DNA of 64,000 nucleotides from Gracilimonas sp031581265 (GCF_031581265.1 NZ_JAVLBQ010000003.1:62001-126000), one strand, 5' to 3'. Positions 1-8,606 are shown, counted from the stretch's first letter. Made by a program: numbers and translations. Notes: a model not told the origin generated them from the sequence alone.

Positions 1-1
1 T

Positions 2-619
2 GTCGTTATTTTGGGGGCGGGTATTACCGGAGAGTATGCCGCACGAACTGCCCTTGGTTATGGAGCCCAGGTCTTTGTGATGGATACCGATTTAACTGCA
101 CTTCGCCGATTAGAAAATGCTTTGGATCGGAGGATCATTACTGCCGTAGCCAATCATCAGTATTTGAATTCAGCTTTACGATTTGCAGATGTCATCATCG
201 GGGCTGCCATGGCGGAAGGAGAGCGTTCTCCCTGCTGGGTCACGGAGGAAATGATCATCAATATGAAACCGGGCAGTGTTGTCGTAGATACCGTGATCGA
301 TCAGGGCGGTTGTGTGGCAACCAGCAAGCCAACCACGCACTCCAACCCGGTGTATTCTGAGCATGACGTCATTCATCACTGCGTTCCAAATATACCTGCT
401 AATGTACCCAGAACGGCCACTTATGCCCTTAATAATGTATTGGTTCCCTACATCTTAGCCATCGGCGATGCGGGCGGAGTGAAGGAGTGTCTGTGGGAGA
501 ATGTAGCCCTCCGAAATGGCACCTATTCCTACAAAAAGCACATCACCAAAAAGTCTCTCGCCAAAATGTTTGATATGAATTTTCGTGAAATCGAAATGCT
601 TATTGCCTCGCAGATTTAA
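2..619 (+). CDS. ald: Alanine dehydrogenase, C-terminal part (5' end outside window)
   Basis: NAD-dependent L-alanine dehydrogenase interconverts alanine and pyruvate plus ammonia in the cytoplasm. The frame is open from the first bases, so the N-terminal part lies off the window. The visible part starts in the Rossmann fold at the dinucleotide motif (VVILGAGITG), runs through a segment with the family pattern DVIIGAAM and the loop KPGSVVVDTVIDQGG, and ends with the conserved HCVPNIPANVPRTAT and LNN-LVPYI segments. About 205 residues remain of a normal length near 370. The first ATG-like codon inside the window is not the real start. The gene ends 12 bases before an intergenic hairpin. The family call is secure. 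Confidence 0.93.
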   Translation, partial: VVILGAGITGEYAARTALGYGAQVFVMDTDLTALRRLENALDRRIITAVANHQYLNSALRFADVIIGAAMAEGERSPCWVTEEMIINMKPGSVVVDTVIDQGGCVATSKPTTHSNPVYSEHDVIHHCVPNIPANVPRTATYALNNVLVPYILAIGDAGGVKECLWENVALRNGTYSYKKHITKKSLAKMFDMNFREIEMLIASQI

Positions 620-631
620 TTTTAAATGATG

Positions 632-676
632 AATGTTAAGTGTTAAATGCTGCTTAATCATTTAACACATAACATT
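632..676. repeat. Intergenic hairpin built of 7-bp units (copy a)
   Basis: Left arm 632-649 and right arm 659-676 match at 17 of 18 positions around a 9-nt loop. The left arm reads as 7-base units (AATGTTA AGTGTTA AATG). The hairpin follows the ald stop codon and may act as a terminator or transcript stabiliser, although it has no clean T tract. Similar hairpins lie at 8512, 9319, 18293 and 32766. Confidence 0.75.
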
Positions 677-680
677 TAAA

Positions 681-1061
681 TTGAACACTTCCTTGTCAGA
701 ACTCACCGAATCAAACTACAAGCGCATTTCCATCATCAACTGGTTGCTTACGGTTCCCATGATAGTGCTTTTTGCCTGGCCGTATTTTTACGGAGCCGGA
801 TTGATGGGGCTGGATATTATTGTGCGATACGCCGGGGCTTTCATTTTTGCAACTCCCTTTATGCTTACCATTCTGCATGGACATGTGACGATGGCTCTCG
901 GCTCTGTTCACCGCCACCATTACTACAACTGGATGACCAACGAAAAGCCTCTCACCTATGGATTATTTTTTCATCCTAATTTCGTAAAAACCCGCTTCCG
1001 GTTGATCATGTTAATAGTGAGTTTGTTGATTCTACCGATTGGGTATTTGCTTGGGATATAG
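681..1061 (+). CDS. Small integral membrane protein, unknown function
   Basis: I do not recognise this 126-residue protein. It has about three hydrophobic segments: near residues 17-37, near 45-67, and at the C-terminus (about 107-125). Between them is a polar stretch rich in His and aromatics (HRHHYYNWM). The frame begins at TTG 681, directly after the hairpin. A second TTG four codons later is also possible and there is no clear ribosome binding site, so the start is uncertain. It follows ald on the same strand but the hairpin separates them. The codon pattern and hydrophobic layout look like a real protein. Confidence 0.6.
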   Translation: MNTSLSELTESNYKRISIINWLLTVPMIVLFAWPYFYGAGLMGLDIIVRYAGAFIFATPFMLTILHGHVTMALGSVHRHHYYNWMTNEKPLTYGLFFHPNFVKTRFRLIMLIVSLLILPIGYLLGI

Positions 1062-1071
1062 AAAGTACTAT

Positions 1072-1211
1072 CCATCACCCCGTTTCTCCCTTTTACTACA
1101 TCTTACCTAAGCATCCGGGAAACGGAAAGATGGATTTGATCCTATAGCTCCATCTTTCGGCTCAGCCTAAATAGGTTTGAAAAATAATTATAGAGACGAG
1201 CCGGGTGATGG
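1072..1211. repeat. Nested inverted repeats in the ald/acs spacer
   Basis: The 293-bp spacer between the small membrane gene and acs has no convincing gene. It holds an outer 9-bp inverted repeat, CCATCACCC (1072-1080) with GGGTGATGG (1203-1211). Inside it is a perfect 10-bp stem, GAAAGATGGA (1125-1134) with TCCATCTTTC (1149-1158). The two neighbouring genes converge here, so the structure may be a transcription end, a small non-autonomous element or a structured RNA. Confidence 0.55.
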
Positions 1212-1354
1212 AGCGAGCCAAAGGTAAAAACAGTTAAATTCTCGATAGTTTTAGCAAACTGGTTCAAGCGTCCGTTTGGACCAAAAGATTGCTGAATCAA
1301 ACACCGCACAGCCCAGAAACTGGCGCTAATTGGTCTTTAAAGGTTATCTTCATT

Positions 1355-3253
1355 CTAAATTGCTTTTCCTGCCTTGATATCATCCACCACACTTGGATCA
1401 AGCAGCGTTGATGTATCTCCGAGATTATCCAAATCATCCGCGGCAATCTTTCTTAAAATTCGGCGCATGATTTTACCTGAGCGCGTTTTCGGTAATCCAC
1501 TTACTACCTGGATTTTATCCGGCTTGGCAATGGGACTAATTATCTTGGTAACCAGATCCAGCAGTTCTTTCTTGAATACTTCCTGATCTTTAATCTCACC
1601 TTCGCAGATCATAAAAGAATACACGCCCTGCCCTTTGATATCATGTGGATATCCAACTACGGCTGTCTCTACTACTTTGGGATGCTCATCAAGGGCATTC
1701 TCGATCTCCGCCGTTCCCAAACGGTGACCTGAAACATTCAACACATCATCCACGCGGCCCGTGATTCGATAGTAGCCATCTTCATCGCGACGACAGCCAT
1801 CTCCGGTAAAGTAATAGCCCTCGTATGTACTAAGATAGGTTTGAATATATCGTTCATGATCTCCATATACCGTTCGGGCAATTCCCGGCCAAGGATGCTT
1901 GATGCACAAGTTCCCCTGTACGCCATTTCCTTCAATCTCATCTCCGTTTTCATCCATCAAAGTCGGAAAAATTCCGGGAAGCGGCAGCGTTGCAAATCCG
2001 GGTTTGGTTGGGGTGATTCCCGCCAGTGGCGAAATCATGATACCACCTGTTTCCGTTTGCCACCACGTATCCACGATCGGACATTTTCCTCCGCCAATAT
2101 GGTCATGATACCAATGCCAAGCCTCTTCATTAATCGGTTCACCAACGGTTCCAAGTACTTTCAGTGAACTCAGGTCATATTTTTTGACATAGTCTATATC
2201 GTATGACATCAGTGCGCGAATAGCCGTTGGGGCTGTATAAAAATGGGTGACTTTGTACTTCTCAACAACTTCCCACAAACGACCAGCATCGGGATAAGTT
2301 GGTGTCCCCTCAAAAATGATTCCAGTAGCACCGTTAAAAAGAGGACCGTAAATGATATAACTGTGTCCGGTGATCCAGCCTGCATCAGCCGTGCACCAAT
2401 AGACATCATCAGCACCTACCTGAAATACTTGTCGGAACGAATAGCTTGTGTATACCATATAACCGCCACAGGTATGAACCACTCCTTTAGGTTTTCCGGT
2501 TGAGCCTGACGTGTAGAGAATAAAAAGCGGATCTTCGGCATCCATTTCTACCGCTTCGTGCTTTTTGGAAGCATTTCGAATTAAAATATGCCACCACTCA
2601 TCACGACCTTTTTTCCAGTCAATATCACGGTTGGTACGCTGACATACGATCACATTTTCAACTGAAGGAGAATTTTCGAGCGCTTCATCCGAGATATCTT
2701 TGAGCGGAACGTGCTTATCGCCTCGCCGAAGTCCATCGTTAGTGATTAACATTTTTGCATCGCAATCATTAATGCGCTCAGAAAGTGCCTGAGACGAAAA
2801 TCCTGCAAAAACAATGGAATGAACCGCTCCAATTCGTGCACAAGCCAAGGCAGAGATTACCAATTCCGGGGTCATTGCCATATAAATAACTACGCGGTCA
2901 CCCTTTTCAACCCCCTTGCTCTCGAGCACATTTGCAAAGCGGCAGACGTCCGCGTGCAACTGTTTATAGGTGATGGTTCGGCGGAAGGAATCGGGGTGAT
3001 TCGGTTCAAAAATAAATGCCGTTTTATTGCCAATGGTATTCAAGTGGCGATCCAGTGCATTTTCAGTTACGTTCAACTTTCCACCTTCAAACCATTTAAT
3101 ATTGGCCTCTTTAAAGCTCCCGGATTGAGTTTTGTCCCATCGTTTTCGCCAATAAAATGTCCCAGCTTCATGATCCCAAAATTTCAGCCGATCCTGTTCA
3201 CTTTCTTTAAAAGTTTTCTTGTAGTCTTCAAATGATTTGATATTAAGCCACAT
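1355..3253 (-). CDS. acs: Acetyl-CoA synthetase
   Basis: AMP-forming acetate:CoA ligase, which activates acetate to acetyl-CoA through acetyl-AMP in the cytoplasm. At 632 residues it is near the usual 640-650. Adenylate-forming motifs appear in order: YTSGSTGKPKG near residue 246, WCTADAGWITGH, the acetate-pocket segment DTWWQTETGG, YFTGDG, and the hinge GRVDDVLNVSGHR. The C-terminal PKTRSGKIMRR carries the catalytic lysine (K594), the usual site of regulatory acetylation. ATG 3253 fits the family start. No acetate kinase, phosphotransacetylase or deacetylase gene is next to it. An IS30 element sits about 130 bp upstream and might affect its promoter. Confidence 0.97.
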   Translation of the reverse strand: MWLNIKSFEDYKKTFKESEQDRLKFWDHEAGTFYWRKRWDKTQSGSFKEANIKWFEGGKLNVTENALDRHLNTIGNKTAFIFEPNHPDSFRRTITYKQLHADVCRFANVLESKGVEKGDRVVIYMAMTPELVISALACARIGAVHSIVFAGFSSQALSERINDCDAKMLITNDGLRRGDKHVPLKDISDEALENSPSVENVIVCQRTNRDIDWKKGRDEWWHILIRNASKKHEAVEMDAEDPLFILYTSGSTGKPKGVVHTCGGYMVYTSYSFRQVFQVGADDVYWCTADAGWITGHSYIIYGPLFNGATGIIFEGTPTYPDAGRLWEVVEKYKVTHFYTAPTAIRALMSYDIDYVKKYDLSSLKVLGTVGEPINEEAWHWYHDHIGGGKCPIVDTWWQTETGGIMISPLAGITPTKPGFATLPLPGIFPTLMDENGDEIEGNGVQGNLCIKHPWPGIARTVYGDHERYIQTYLSTYEGYYFTGDGCRRDEDGYYRITGRVDDVLNVSGHRLGTAEIENALDEHPKVVETAVVGYPHDIKGQGVYSFMICEGEIKDQEVFKKELLDLVTKIISPIAKPDKIQVVSGLPKTRSGKIMRRILRKIAADDLDNLGDTSTLLDPSVVDDIKAGKAI

Positions 3254-3330
3254 ACATCCTCTGATTGGTTATTAATTTCATTTGATGTTGAGGTTTTTTG
3301 AGCGGAGAATCAAGTGGAAAACCCATTATT

Positions 3331-3365
3331 AAAAAAAAGCCTGTCACTTTGTTTGAGTGCAGGCT
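3331..3365 (-). terminator. Intrinsic terminator, minus strand, now cut off from its operon
   Basis: Read on the minus strand, AGCCTGCACT pairs with AGTGACAGGCT (one bulged base) and is followed by eight Ts. No minus-strand gene ends next to it. The nearest are at 4494-5608, on the far side of the IS30 element, so the element probably inserted between that operon and this terminator. Confidence 0.75.
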
Positions 3366-3416
3366 TATGATTTTCATACTTCCTGAGTTCAAGTAATAAG
3401 TGCAACACGAAAAAAT

Positions 3417-3444
3417 AACCTTGAGGGGCGCGCCCCTCAGGGTT
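3417..3444. terminator. GC-rich palindrome near the left end of the IS30 element
   Basis: The core TGAGGGGCGCGCCCCTCA (3422-3439) is an 18-bp perfect palindrome. A·T and C·G pairs outside it extend the stem, and TTTT follows. It lies between the left inverted repeat and the transposase start. Its likely job is to block read-through transcription or translation from flanking DNA into the transposase, as several IS families do. Confidence 0.55.
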
Positions 3445-3474
3445 TTCGGCCAAGCGGCTTATATTCGTGTTATC

Positions 3475-4476
3475 ATGCAAAAATACAAACAACTTGACCT
3501 ACAAGATCGTCATAAGATTAAAGCTCTGCTCCAGGCAGGCCATTCACAAACTAAAATCGCAGAAATAATTGGCGTTCACAAATCAACGGTCTCTCGGGAG
3601 CTTTCCCGTAACGTTGCTTCCCGTGGACGCTATGCCAACGAGTATCGCCCAGGGGCCGCCCAACGAAAAACCAACCGGCGCCATCGCGATAAGCGTAAAC
3701 ATATTCGCTTCACCGACCACTTAAAGCAGCAGGCCAGCCATTGGTTGCGCGAGGAAAAGCTCAGCCCGGAACTCATCAGCGCCCGTTGGATTGTGCGGGG
3801 AATCGATGGGGTATCCCATGAGGCAATATACCAATGGGTTTGGCGGGGGAAACGCCAGAAAGATCCCTCCACCTGTGACCTCTACAAACATCTTAAACAC
3901 GGTCGGCGAAGGCGCAAAAGAGGTAATTATAACGACTCCAGAGGAGTTCTCACTGGACTCATAGGGATCGAAGAACGCCCTGAGGTGGTCGCCGAGCGCA
4001 CACGGCTGGGAGACCTGGAATGTGACTTTATGATAGGCAAAGCTCACCAATCCGCCTTACTTGTACTCACCGATCGAGCCACGCTTCTTACTCGCCTGAA
4101 AAAGGTTACCAGCCGACAGGCAGAGCCCACCGAAGCGGCTATTGAACAAATTCTGAGGCGAGTTCCGAAAGCGTTCATCAAAACCTTGACCTTTGATAAC
4201 GATAAGGGCTTTGCCAATCACCAGTCAATCGGCAACACATTAGACGCTGATGTATACTTTACCCGGCCTTATACCTCCCAAGACAAGGGGACGGTAGAAA
4301 ACAGAATTGGAGTGATCCGGCAGTTCTTTCCAAAGGGTACAGACCTGCGGGAAGTATCTGAGCAGCGTATTAAAACCGTCGAACGACATCTCAACAATAG
4401 ACCTATTCGAAAATTTGATTACCTTTCACCTATACAGCAAACCCTAAAACACCGCGCTGTTGCACTAATAACTTGA
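3475..4476 (+). CDS. IS30-family transposase
   Basis: A 333-residue DDE transposase. An N-terminal helix-turn-helix (IAEIIGVHKSTVSREL) matches IS30-type end recognition. The C-terminal integrase core shows the three acidic residues in context: LGDLECDFMIG, TFDNDKGF and KGTVENRIG. The open frame extends upstream to 3400, but that extension overlaps the left inverted repeat and the palindrome, so ATG 3475 is the sensible start. The frame has no interruptions, so the enzyme is probably functional. The gene is more GC-rich than the AT-rich operon to its right, which fits recent arrival. Confidence 0.93.
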   Translation: MQKYKQLDLQDRHKIKALLQAGHSQTKIAEIIGVHKSTVSRELSRNVASRGRYANEYRPGAAQRKTNRRHRDKRKHIRFTDHLKQQASHWLREEKLSPELISARWIVRGIDGVSHEAIYQWVWRGKRQKDPSTCDLYKHLKHGRRRRKRGNYNDSRGVLTGLIGIEERPEVVAERTRLGDLECDFMIGKAHQSALLVLTDRATLLTRLKKVTSRQAEPTEAAIEQILRRVPKAFIKTLTFDNDKGFANHQSIGNTLDADVYFTRPYTSQDKGTVENRIGVIRQFFPKGTDLREVSEQRIKTVERHLNNRPIRKFDYLSPIQQTLKHRAVALIT

Positions 4477-4493
4477 ACACGGCCTTCCTTATT

Positions 4494-4802
4494 TCAAATC
4501 AAAAAGATTATAAGAGTCAATATCATTGCGATAGATGATGTTAAAAAAACAAGACTATTCTGAAAATCAGAAAATTGTTCCAATCTATATTGATTATAAA
4601 GTAAAATAGAAAATGAACAAAATATCACAAACATACATAAATAGATTTGTGTCCAAGTTTCAGTTTTCCAAATTAAAAAAACAATCGATGCTGAAACCAC
4701 CGTACTAAGTAGCTTAATTCGATTATACTTAGATTCTGCTTTTTCTGATAAACTAACATTGGTTCTCGGCCATTTTAGAGACCAAAATTTCTCGCTACTC
4801 AT
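4494..4802 (-). CDS. Small multi-pass membrane protein, unknown function
   Basis: The protein has 102 residues, starting at ATG 4802, which overlaps the stop of the upstream gene in an ATGA arrangement. The longer open frame to 4949 only shadows that gene. It has a short charged N-terminus and then about three closely spaced hydrophobic helices (residues about 31-45, 48-65 and 80-101) with very few polar loops. It is translationally coupled to the 4799-5608 gene, whose C-terminal part is glycine/alanine-zipper-like. A membrane partner or immunity-like role is possible but is only inference. Its stop lies 15 bases from the IS30 right end. Confidence 0.6.
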   Translation of the reverse strand: MSSEKFWSLKWPRTNVSLSEKAESKYNRIKLLSTVVSASIVFLIWKTETWTQIYLCMFVIFCSFSILLYNQYRLEQFSDFQNSLVFLTSSIAMILTLIIFLI

Positions 4803-5608
4803 TCTTGTAAATACTCCTCGTATTCTATTTCTGCCAATTCTAATTCTGCATTCATAACTGAATACACTGTCCCAGCACAAGCTCCGTAAAAGGCTCCACC
4901 ACCCACTGGTGATAATATCGTAGAAAGACCAGCTGCAGTAGCCCCACATGCTAACAATGCTCCGGTTGCAGTTGCTAATATTTTCTGCTTTTCAGCACTA
5001 TAAACAGCTGAACAATTTGCCTTAAGTTTATTCGCATTTTCATAATGTTCATTTATAAATGATCCTATTGCTTTTTTAAAATACTCTCCTTTTGATTTAC
5101 TATCCATTTTTCCAAATAATGGAAATTCTTTTTCAAGATTATTGTAAAGCATTAAATTTGATTCAATAAGTTTATTGTATTCACTATAATCATTAAAGCC
5201 TAATAATTTTATTTTTGAAGTTTCCACTTCTTTAGAAATGAATTCTTCACCAATAGGTTTCAAGTTCATTAGCTTTTCATTATGGTTTAATCTATCCCCT
5301 CTACTTAACGAAAAATCATTGGAAGTACTATAATTCATAATACCGAAAACTGCGGCGAGTAAAATAATAGCTGCAGCCGAACCATATTGAACAACTTTTT
5401 TCAATGAATATACTTTGGAGACAGGTTTGGAAGCTTTCTTGCGATCCATCAATTCTTTTAGGTTCGCTACACTTTTCATGTAATCCAGGTAATAATCATC
5501 CTGAATTAATTATGCCCATAACTCATCGGTTTCTTCTGCATTCAGTTTGCCATTGACATACAGATCAATTTTCCTCTCAAGGTCTTTGTTTACTTTGCTT
5601 TCTATCAT
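4799..5608 (-). pseudogene. Anti-sigma-like membrane protein with in-frame TAA at codon 33
   Basis: A conceptual 269-codon gene starts at ATG 5608. It reads 32 codons (ending DELWA), meets TAA at 5510-5512, and continues in the same frame through LIQDDYYLDYMK to the stop at 4799. The first ATG after the stop is at 5479 and would give 226 residues. The N-terminal part (KIDLYVNGKLNAEE) resembles the cytoplasmic segment of Bacteroidota anti-sigma-like proteins. A single membrane helix follows, then an extracytoplasmic domain whose end is glycine/alanine-rich (GALLACGATAAG, SPVGGGAFYGACAG). No sigma factor gene is adjacent. It may be a nonsense mutant, a sequencing error, or a gene now starting at 5479. 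Confidence 0.6.
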
Positions 5609-5895
5609 TGTGATTATGTAATTATGATTACTAACTGAAGCATTATTTCACCAAGAAATATTGCCTAAAAATATCTTTTGAATAATAACTGCTTAACTTT
5701 CTATGATGCTACCCAAGTCTTATTATCTTTAACAAGAGTAACAACCTTCTCATTTGTTACACTTTTATTTCAAAAATCTTAAAAAAATGTTTCTGAAATT
5801 TACTTTCTTATTTAAAAGAGTAGCTGATAACCCTTATTGTTACAGTTTTTTATGGTATTCCAACCAATATTAAATTATTCTAATATTTAACCTTT

Positions 5896-7359
5896 ATGAA
5901 TTCGAGATTGAATTTATTTTACACACTCATTTTTGGACTACTATTATTTTCTTCTTGTTCTAATTCAGCAACCACTACCATAGAGGGTACTATTGATTAT
6001 CTGGGAGACACGCCTCTAATCCTTGAAGAAAAGCCCGTTCATTATAAATATGCACCGGTCCAAAGGGATACAATAACCGTTGATTCAAATGGTGACTTTA
6101 CTCTTTCAATTACTGTTGAAGAACCTGAAATCAGGCAAATAATTTTAGAAGACCAATCGTATCCCCTCTATGTAACTCCCGGCAATGATCTCACTGTGCA
6201 AATCACTCGCTCCAATTTCCCAAAAAACGTTCAAGTAGAAGGGTATGAACAAAACTGGGATACACAGTATAATGACTATCTGAATGAAATTGACGGGCTC
6301 GATACCCAAATTTCTGAAGAAGAAGAAAAAATTAAAGTTGGGGAAGACAATCAATTGCTTAGGCTCAGCAAACAAAAATATGAGACTGCAAAAAAGTACC
6401 TGCAGAATACCCCTCTTGATGATTATTACCTCAAAACCATAGGAGAATATCTTGTTTTTAAAGTGAGGGCTATAGAATATAATGATCGCCATTTTGACAA
6501 TTTTGACGCAGACTCAGCCCGTGAGGTTTTGTTCGCAGAAGCCGATTCGTTAGGATTTTTTACGTATGAATCGCAACTCGCTCAACGGGCCGGCATCCGG
6601 GATTTTACCCATTACTATTCCAGAACTTTTGGCATTTACGACAGTGTAAAAGCAGCATACGGCATGGACCTCTCAGAATATGATATTAAACAAGTTGCCT
6701 ACGAAGAGCTGAATGAAAAGCGAATTGAGGTCATGAACCATATCGAAGATCGGGATGCACTTGCTCATGCCCGCATGCATCTTATAGCAGAACGAATTGG
6801 AGAACAGGGCATTGAAACGGCCCAACCGAGCTATGATCGGTATTTAGAAGAGTTCTCTGATTATCCCAAATACACTGAATTTCTGAGATATTTTTATAAT
6901 GAAATTAAATCTGTTTCTCCCGGACAACCCGCAGTACCCTTTGCCATTCCGGATATTGACGGAAATATCCACACCATGGAAGATTACAGGGGTAAATTTG
7001 TACTCCTTGATTTTTGGGCGGGATGGTGTCAGCCTTGCCTGGAGGAATTTCCCCATATGAAAGAGATCTACCAAAACTATTCTCGGGATGAACTCGAAAT
7101 TGTTGGCATCTCAAATGAAGTGGACAGCCTTGTTTGGGTACAAGACATTCAACGCCTCGACCTCCCCTGGCCTCAGCTATATAGCGGAGACGGTTTTCAG
7201 GAAGAAACATTCAGAGCATATAAAGGGGGCGGAATTCCTTTCTATATTTTGGTTGATCCTGATGGAAAAATTGCCCGTTATAACGATATTCGGGCTTCTT
7301 TTAACTTCACCACGGTGTTTGATTCCCTTTTACAAGAATACCAAAATCAACAAAACTAA
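5896..7359 (+). CDS. TlpA-like thiol-disulfide lipoprotein (DUF4369 plus redoxin)
   Basis: The 487-residue secreted lipoprotein has a signal peptide ending in a lipobox (LLLFSSCSNS). A DUF4369-type beta domain covers residues about 28-110, a helical/coiled middle about 115-330, and an AhpC/TSA-thioredoxin domain about 345-480. The redox motif is WCQPC (Cys378 and Cys381). In Bacteroidota such proteins sit in the periplasm or on the outer membrane and reduce or isomerise disulfides; the substrate is unknown. The next gene begins at the last base of this stop (TAATG), so the two are probably co-translated. The upstream spacer (5609-5895) is very AT-rich and holds a 7-bp dyad, GTAACAA/TTGTTAC, at 5738-5760. 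Confidence 0.88.
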   Translation: MNSRLNLFYTLIFGLLLFSSCSNSATTTIEGTIDYLGDTPLILEEKPVHYKYAPVQRDTITVDSNGDFTLSITVEEPEIRQIILEDQSYPLYVTPGNDLTVQITRSNFPKNVQVEGYEQNWDTQYNDYLNEIDGLDTQISEEEEKIKVGEDNQLLRLSKQKYETAKKYLQNTPLDDYYLKTIGEYLVFKVRAIEYNDRHFDNFDADSAREVLFAEADSLGFFTYESQLAQRAGIRDFTHYYSRTFGIYDSVKAAYGMDLSEYDIKQVAYEELNEKRIEVMNHIEDRDALAHARMHLIAERIGEQGIETAQPSYDRYLEEFSDYPKYTEFLRYFYNEIKSVSPGQPAVPFAIPDIDGNIHTMEDYRGKFVLLDFWAGWCQPCLEEFPHMKEIYQNYSRDELEIVGISNEVDSLVWVQDIQRLDLPWPQLYSGDGFQEETFRAYKGGGIPFYILVDPDGKIARYNDIRASFNFTTVFDSLLQEYQNQQN

Positions 7360-8510
7360 TGCTCCGAATATTACTCGCTTTATTGCTTTTTTCAGGTTTA
7401 ATTGGTTGTCAAAAATCCCATACCAACACTACAGAACAAGCATCTCAAGAGATCATTGATCCATTGCGACTCGGACAAATGATTATGGTAGGATTTCGGG
7501 GCACTGAACTTTCGGAAGACAGCACCATTTACAAAGATCTCTCCGAGCGCAATATTTCCGGAGTAGTATTGTTTGACCGCGATGTAATTACCGGAAATCG
7601 CAGCCGCAATATTGAAGATCCCACGCAGCTCATGCATCTCAGCAACGATATCATTGCCGCTACTCCTAATTCTCCTTTTATCGCGGTCGATCAGGAGGGA
7701 GGATTGGTGAGCCGACTCAAAGAGAGTAAAGGATTTCCAAGATCCGTTTCCGCGGAGTATTTAGGGAATTTAGATAATGAAGACTCCACCCGACATTATG
7801 CACGCATCATGGCGCAGGAATTTATGGTAGTGCGCACCAACACGAATTTTGCCCCGGTTGTGGACGTAAATACCAATCCCAACAACCCTGTGATTGGAGA
7901 ACTGGAACGCAGTTTCTCATCCGATCCTCAAAAAGTAGCTGAACACGCCGGCTATGTCATTGACGAATATTCCAAAGAGGGGATTCTCTCGGTGCTGAAG
8001 CACTTTCCCGGTCATGGCAGCTCGACCACCGATAGTCACTTAGGATTTACGGATGTAACAGACACTTGGGAGCCAAAAGAACTCATTCCTTACGAAAAGC
8101 TCTTCGCTGAACATGATATTCGGGCTGTGATGACCGCCCACATCTTTAATGCCAATATTGATTCCGTTTGGCCGGCAACATTATCTAATAAAACCATCAA
8201 TGGACTTTTGCGCGATTCGCTGGGATTTGAGGGAGTCGTATTCTCTGACGACATGCAAATGGATGCCATCCGTGCCGAATACGGATTAGAAACAGCCATT
8301 CAGCAAGCCATTAATGCCGGAGTAGATGTACTCATATTTGGCAATAACCTACACTATGAACCGGACATTGCCGAACGAGCTATTGGCATCATCCAAAAAC
8401 TGCTTCGGGAAGGAAAAATTGAAAAGGAAACAGTTGAGCGATCCATTGCCCGTATCGATTCTTTGAAGATTGATGTGATCGACGAGTTGTGCAGTTGTAT
8501 GGATTTTTAG
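7359..8510 (+). CDS. Glycoside hydrolase family 3 lipoprotein (beta-N-acetylhexosaminidase type)
   Basis: A 383-residue GH3 enzyme with a lipoprotein signal (FSGLIGCQKS), predicted to act outside the cytoplasm on N-acetylglucosamine-containing sugars such as peptidoglycan fragments. The NagZ-type signature KHFPGHGSSTTDSH supplies the general acid/base His loop. The nucleophile Asp lies in VVFSDDMQMDAI, and the substrate loop is FIAVDQEGGLVSRL. The start overlaps the preceding redoxin gene by one base. Cytoplasmic NagZ lacks a lipobox, so this is the exported variant found in Bacteroidota. An inverted repeat of 7-base units follows the stop. Confidence 0.88.
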   Translation: MLRILLALLLFSGLIGCQKSHTNTTEQASQEIIDPLRLGQMIMVGFRGTELSEDSTIYKDLSERNISGVVLFDRDVITGNRSRNIEDPTQLMHLSNDIIAATPNSPFIAVDQEGGLVSRLKESKGFPRSVSAEYLGNLDNEDSTRHYARIMAQEFMVVRTNTNFAPVVDVNTNPNNPVIGELERSFSSDPQKVAEHAGYVIDEYSKEGILSVLKHFPGHGSSTTDSHLGFTDVTDTWEPKELIPYEKLFAEHDIRAVMTAHIFNANIDSVWPATLSNKTINGLLRDSLGFEGVVFSDDMQMDAIRAEYGLETAIQQAINAGVDVLIFGNNLHYEPDIAERAIGIIQKLLREGKIEKETVERSIARIDSLKIDVIDELCSCMDF

Positions 8511-8511
8511 T

Positions 8512-8590
8512 TTTTAGGTGTTAGGGGCAAGGGGCAAGTAGTTTCATAAGCCTAACACCTTGCCTCTAAAACCTAAAACCTCGCCTCTAA
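8512..8590. repeat. Intergenic inverted repeat built of 7-bp units (copy b)
   Basis: The left arm reads as heptamers TTTTAGG TGTTAGG GGCAAGG GGCAAGT. The right arm reads CCTAACA CCTTGCC TCTAAAA CCTAAAA, followed by CCTCGCC TCTAATA. A shifted pairing of the arms matches about 18 of 20 positions. It fills the space between the GH3 and HD-domain genes. Confidence 0.65.
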
Positions 8591-8606
8591 TATCTATATT
8601 CTCTAT

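Larger units (their letters stand above)
3387..4478 (+). mobile_element. IS30-family insertion sequence, apparently complete
   Basis: The element is 1,092 bp. Terminal inverted repeats at 3387-3407 and 4458-4478 match at 19 of 21 positions (left end GTTCAAGTAATAAGTGCAACA). It holds one full-length transposase frame. The transposase stop codon lies inside the right inverted repeat, a compact arrangement known in IS elements. I cannot see a convincing target-site duplication (flanks CCTGA and ACGGCC), so either the true ends extend a base or two further or the duplication has decayed. The element separates an operon (4494-5608) from its likely terminator (3331-3365). Confidence 0.88.

Noticed and set aside
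3400..3474. Upstream extension of the IS30 transposase
   Set aside because: It covers the left inverted repeat and the palindrome; ATG 3475 gives the normal N-terminus.
3381..4486. Target-site duplication flanking the IS30 element
   Set aside because: The flanks CCTGA and ACGGCC share no convincing 2-4 bp direct repeat.
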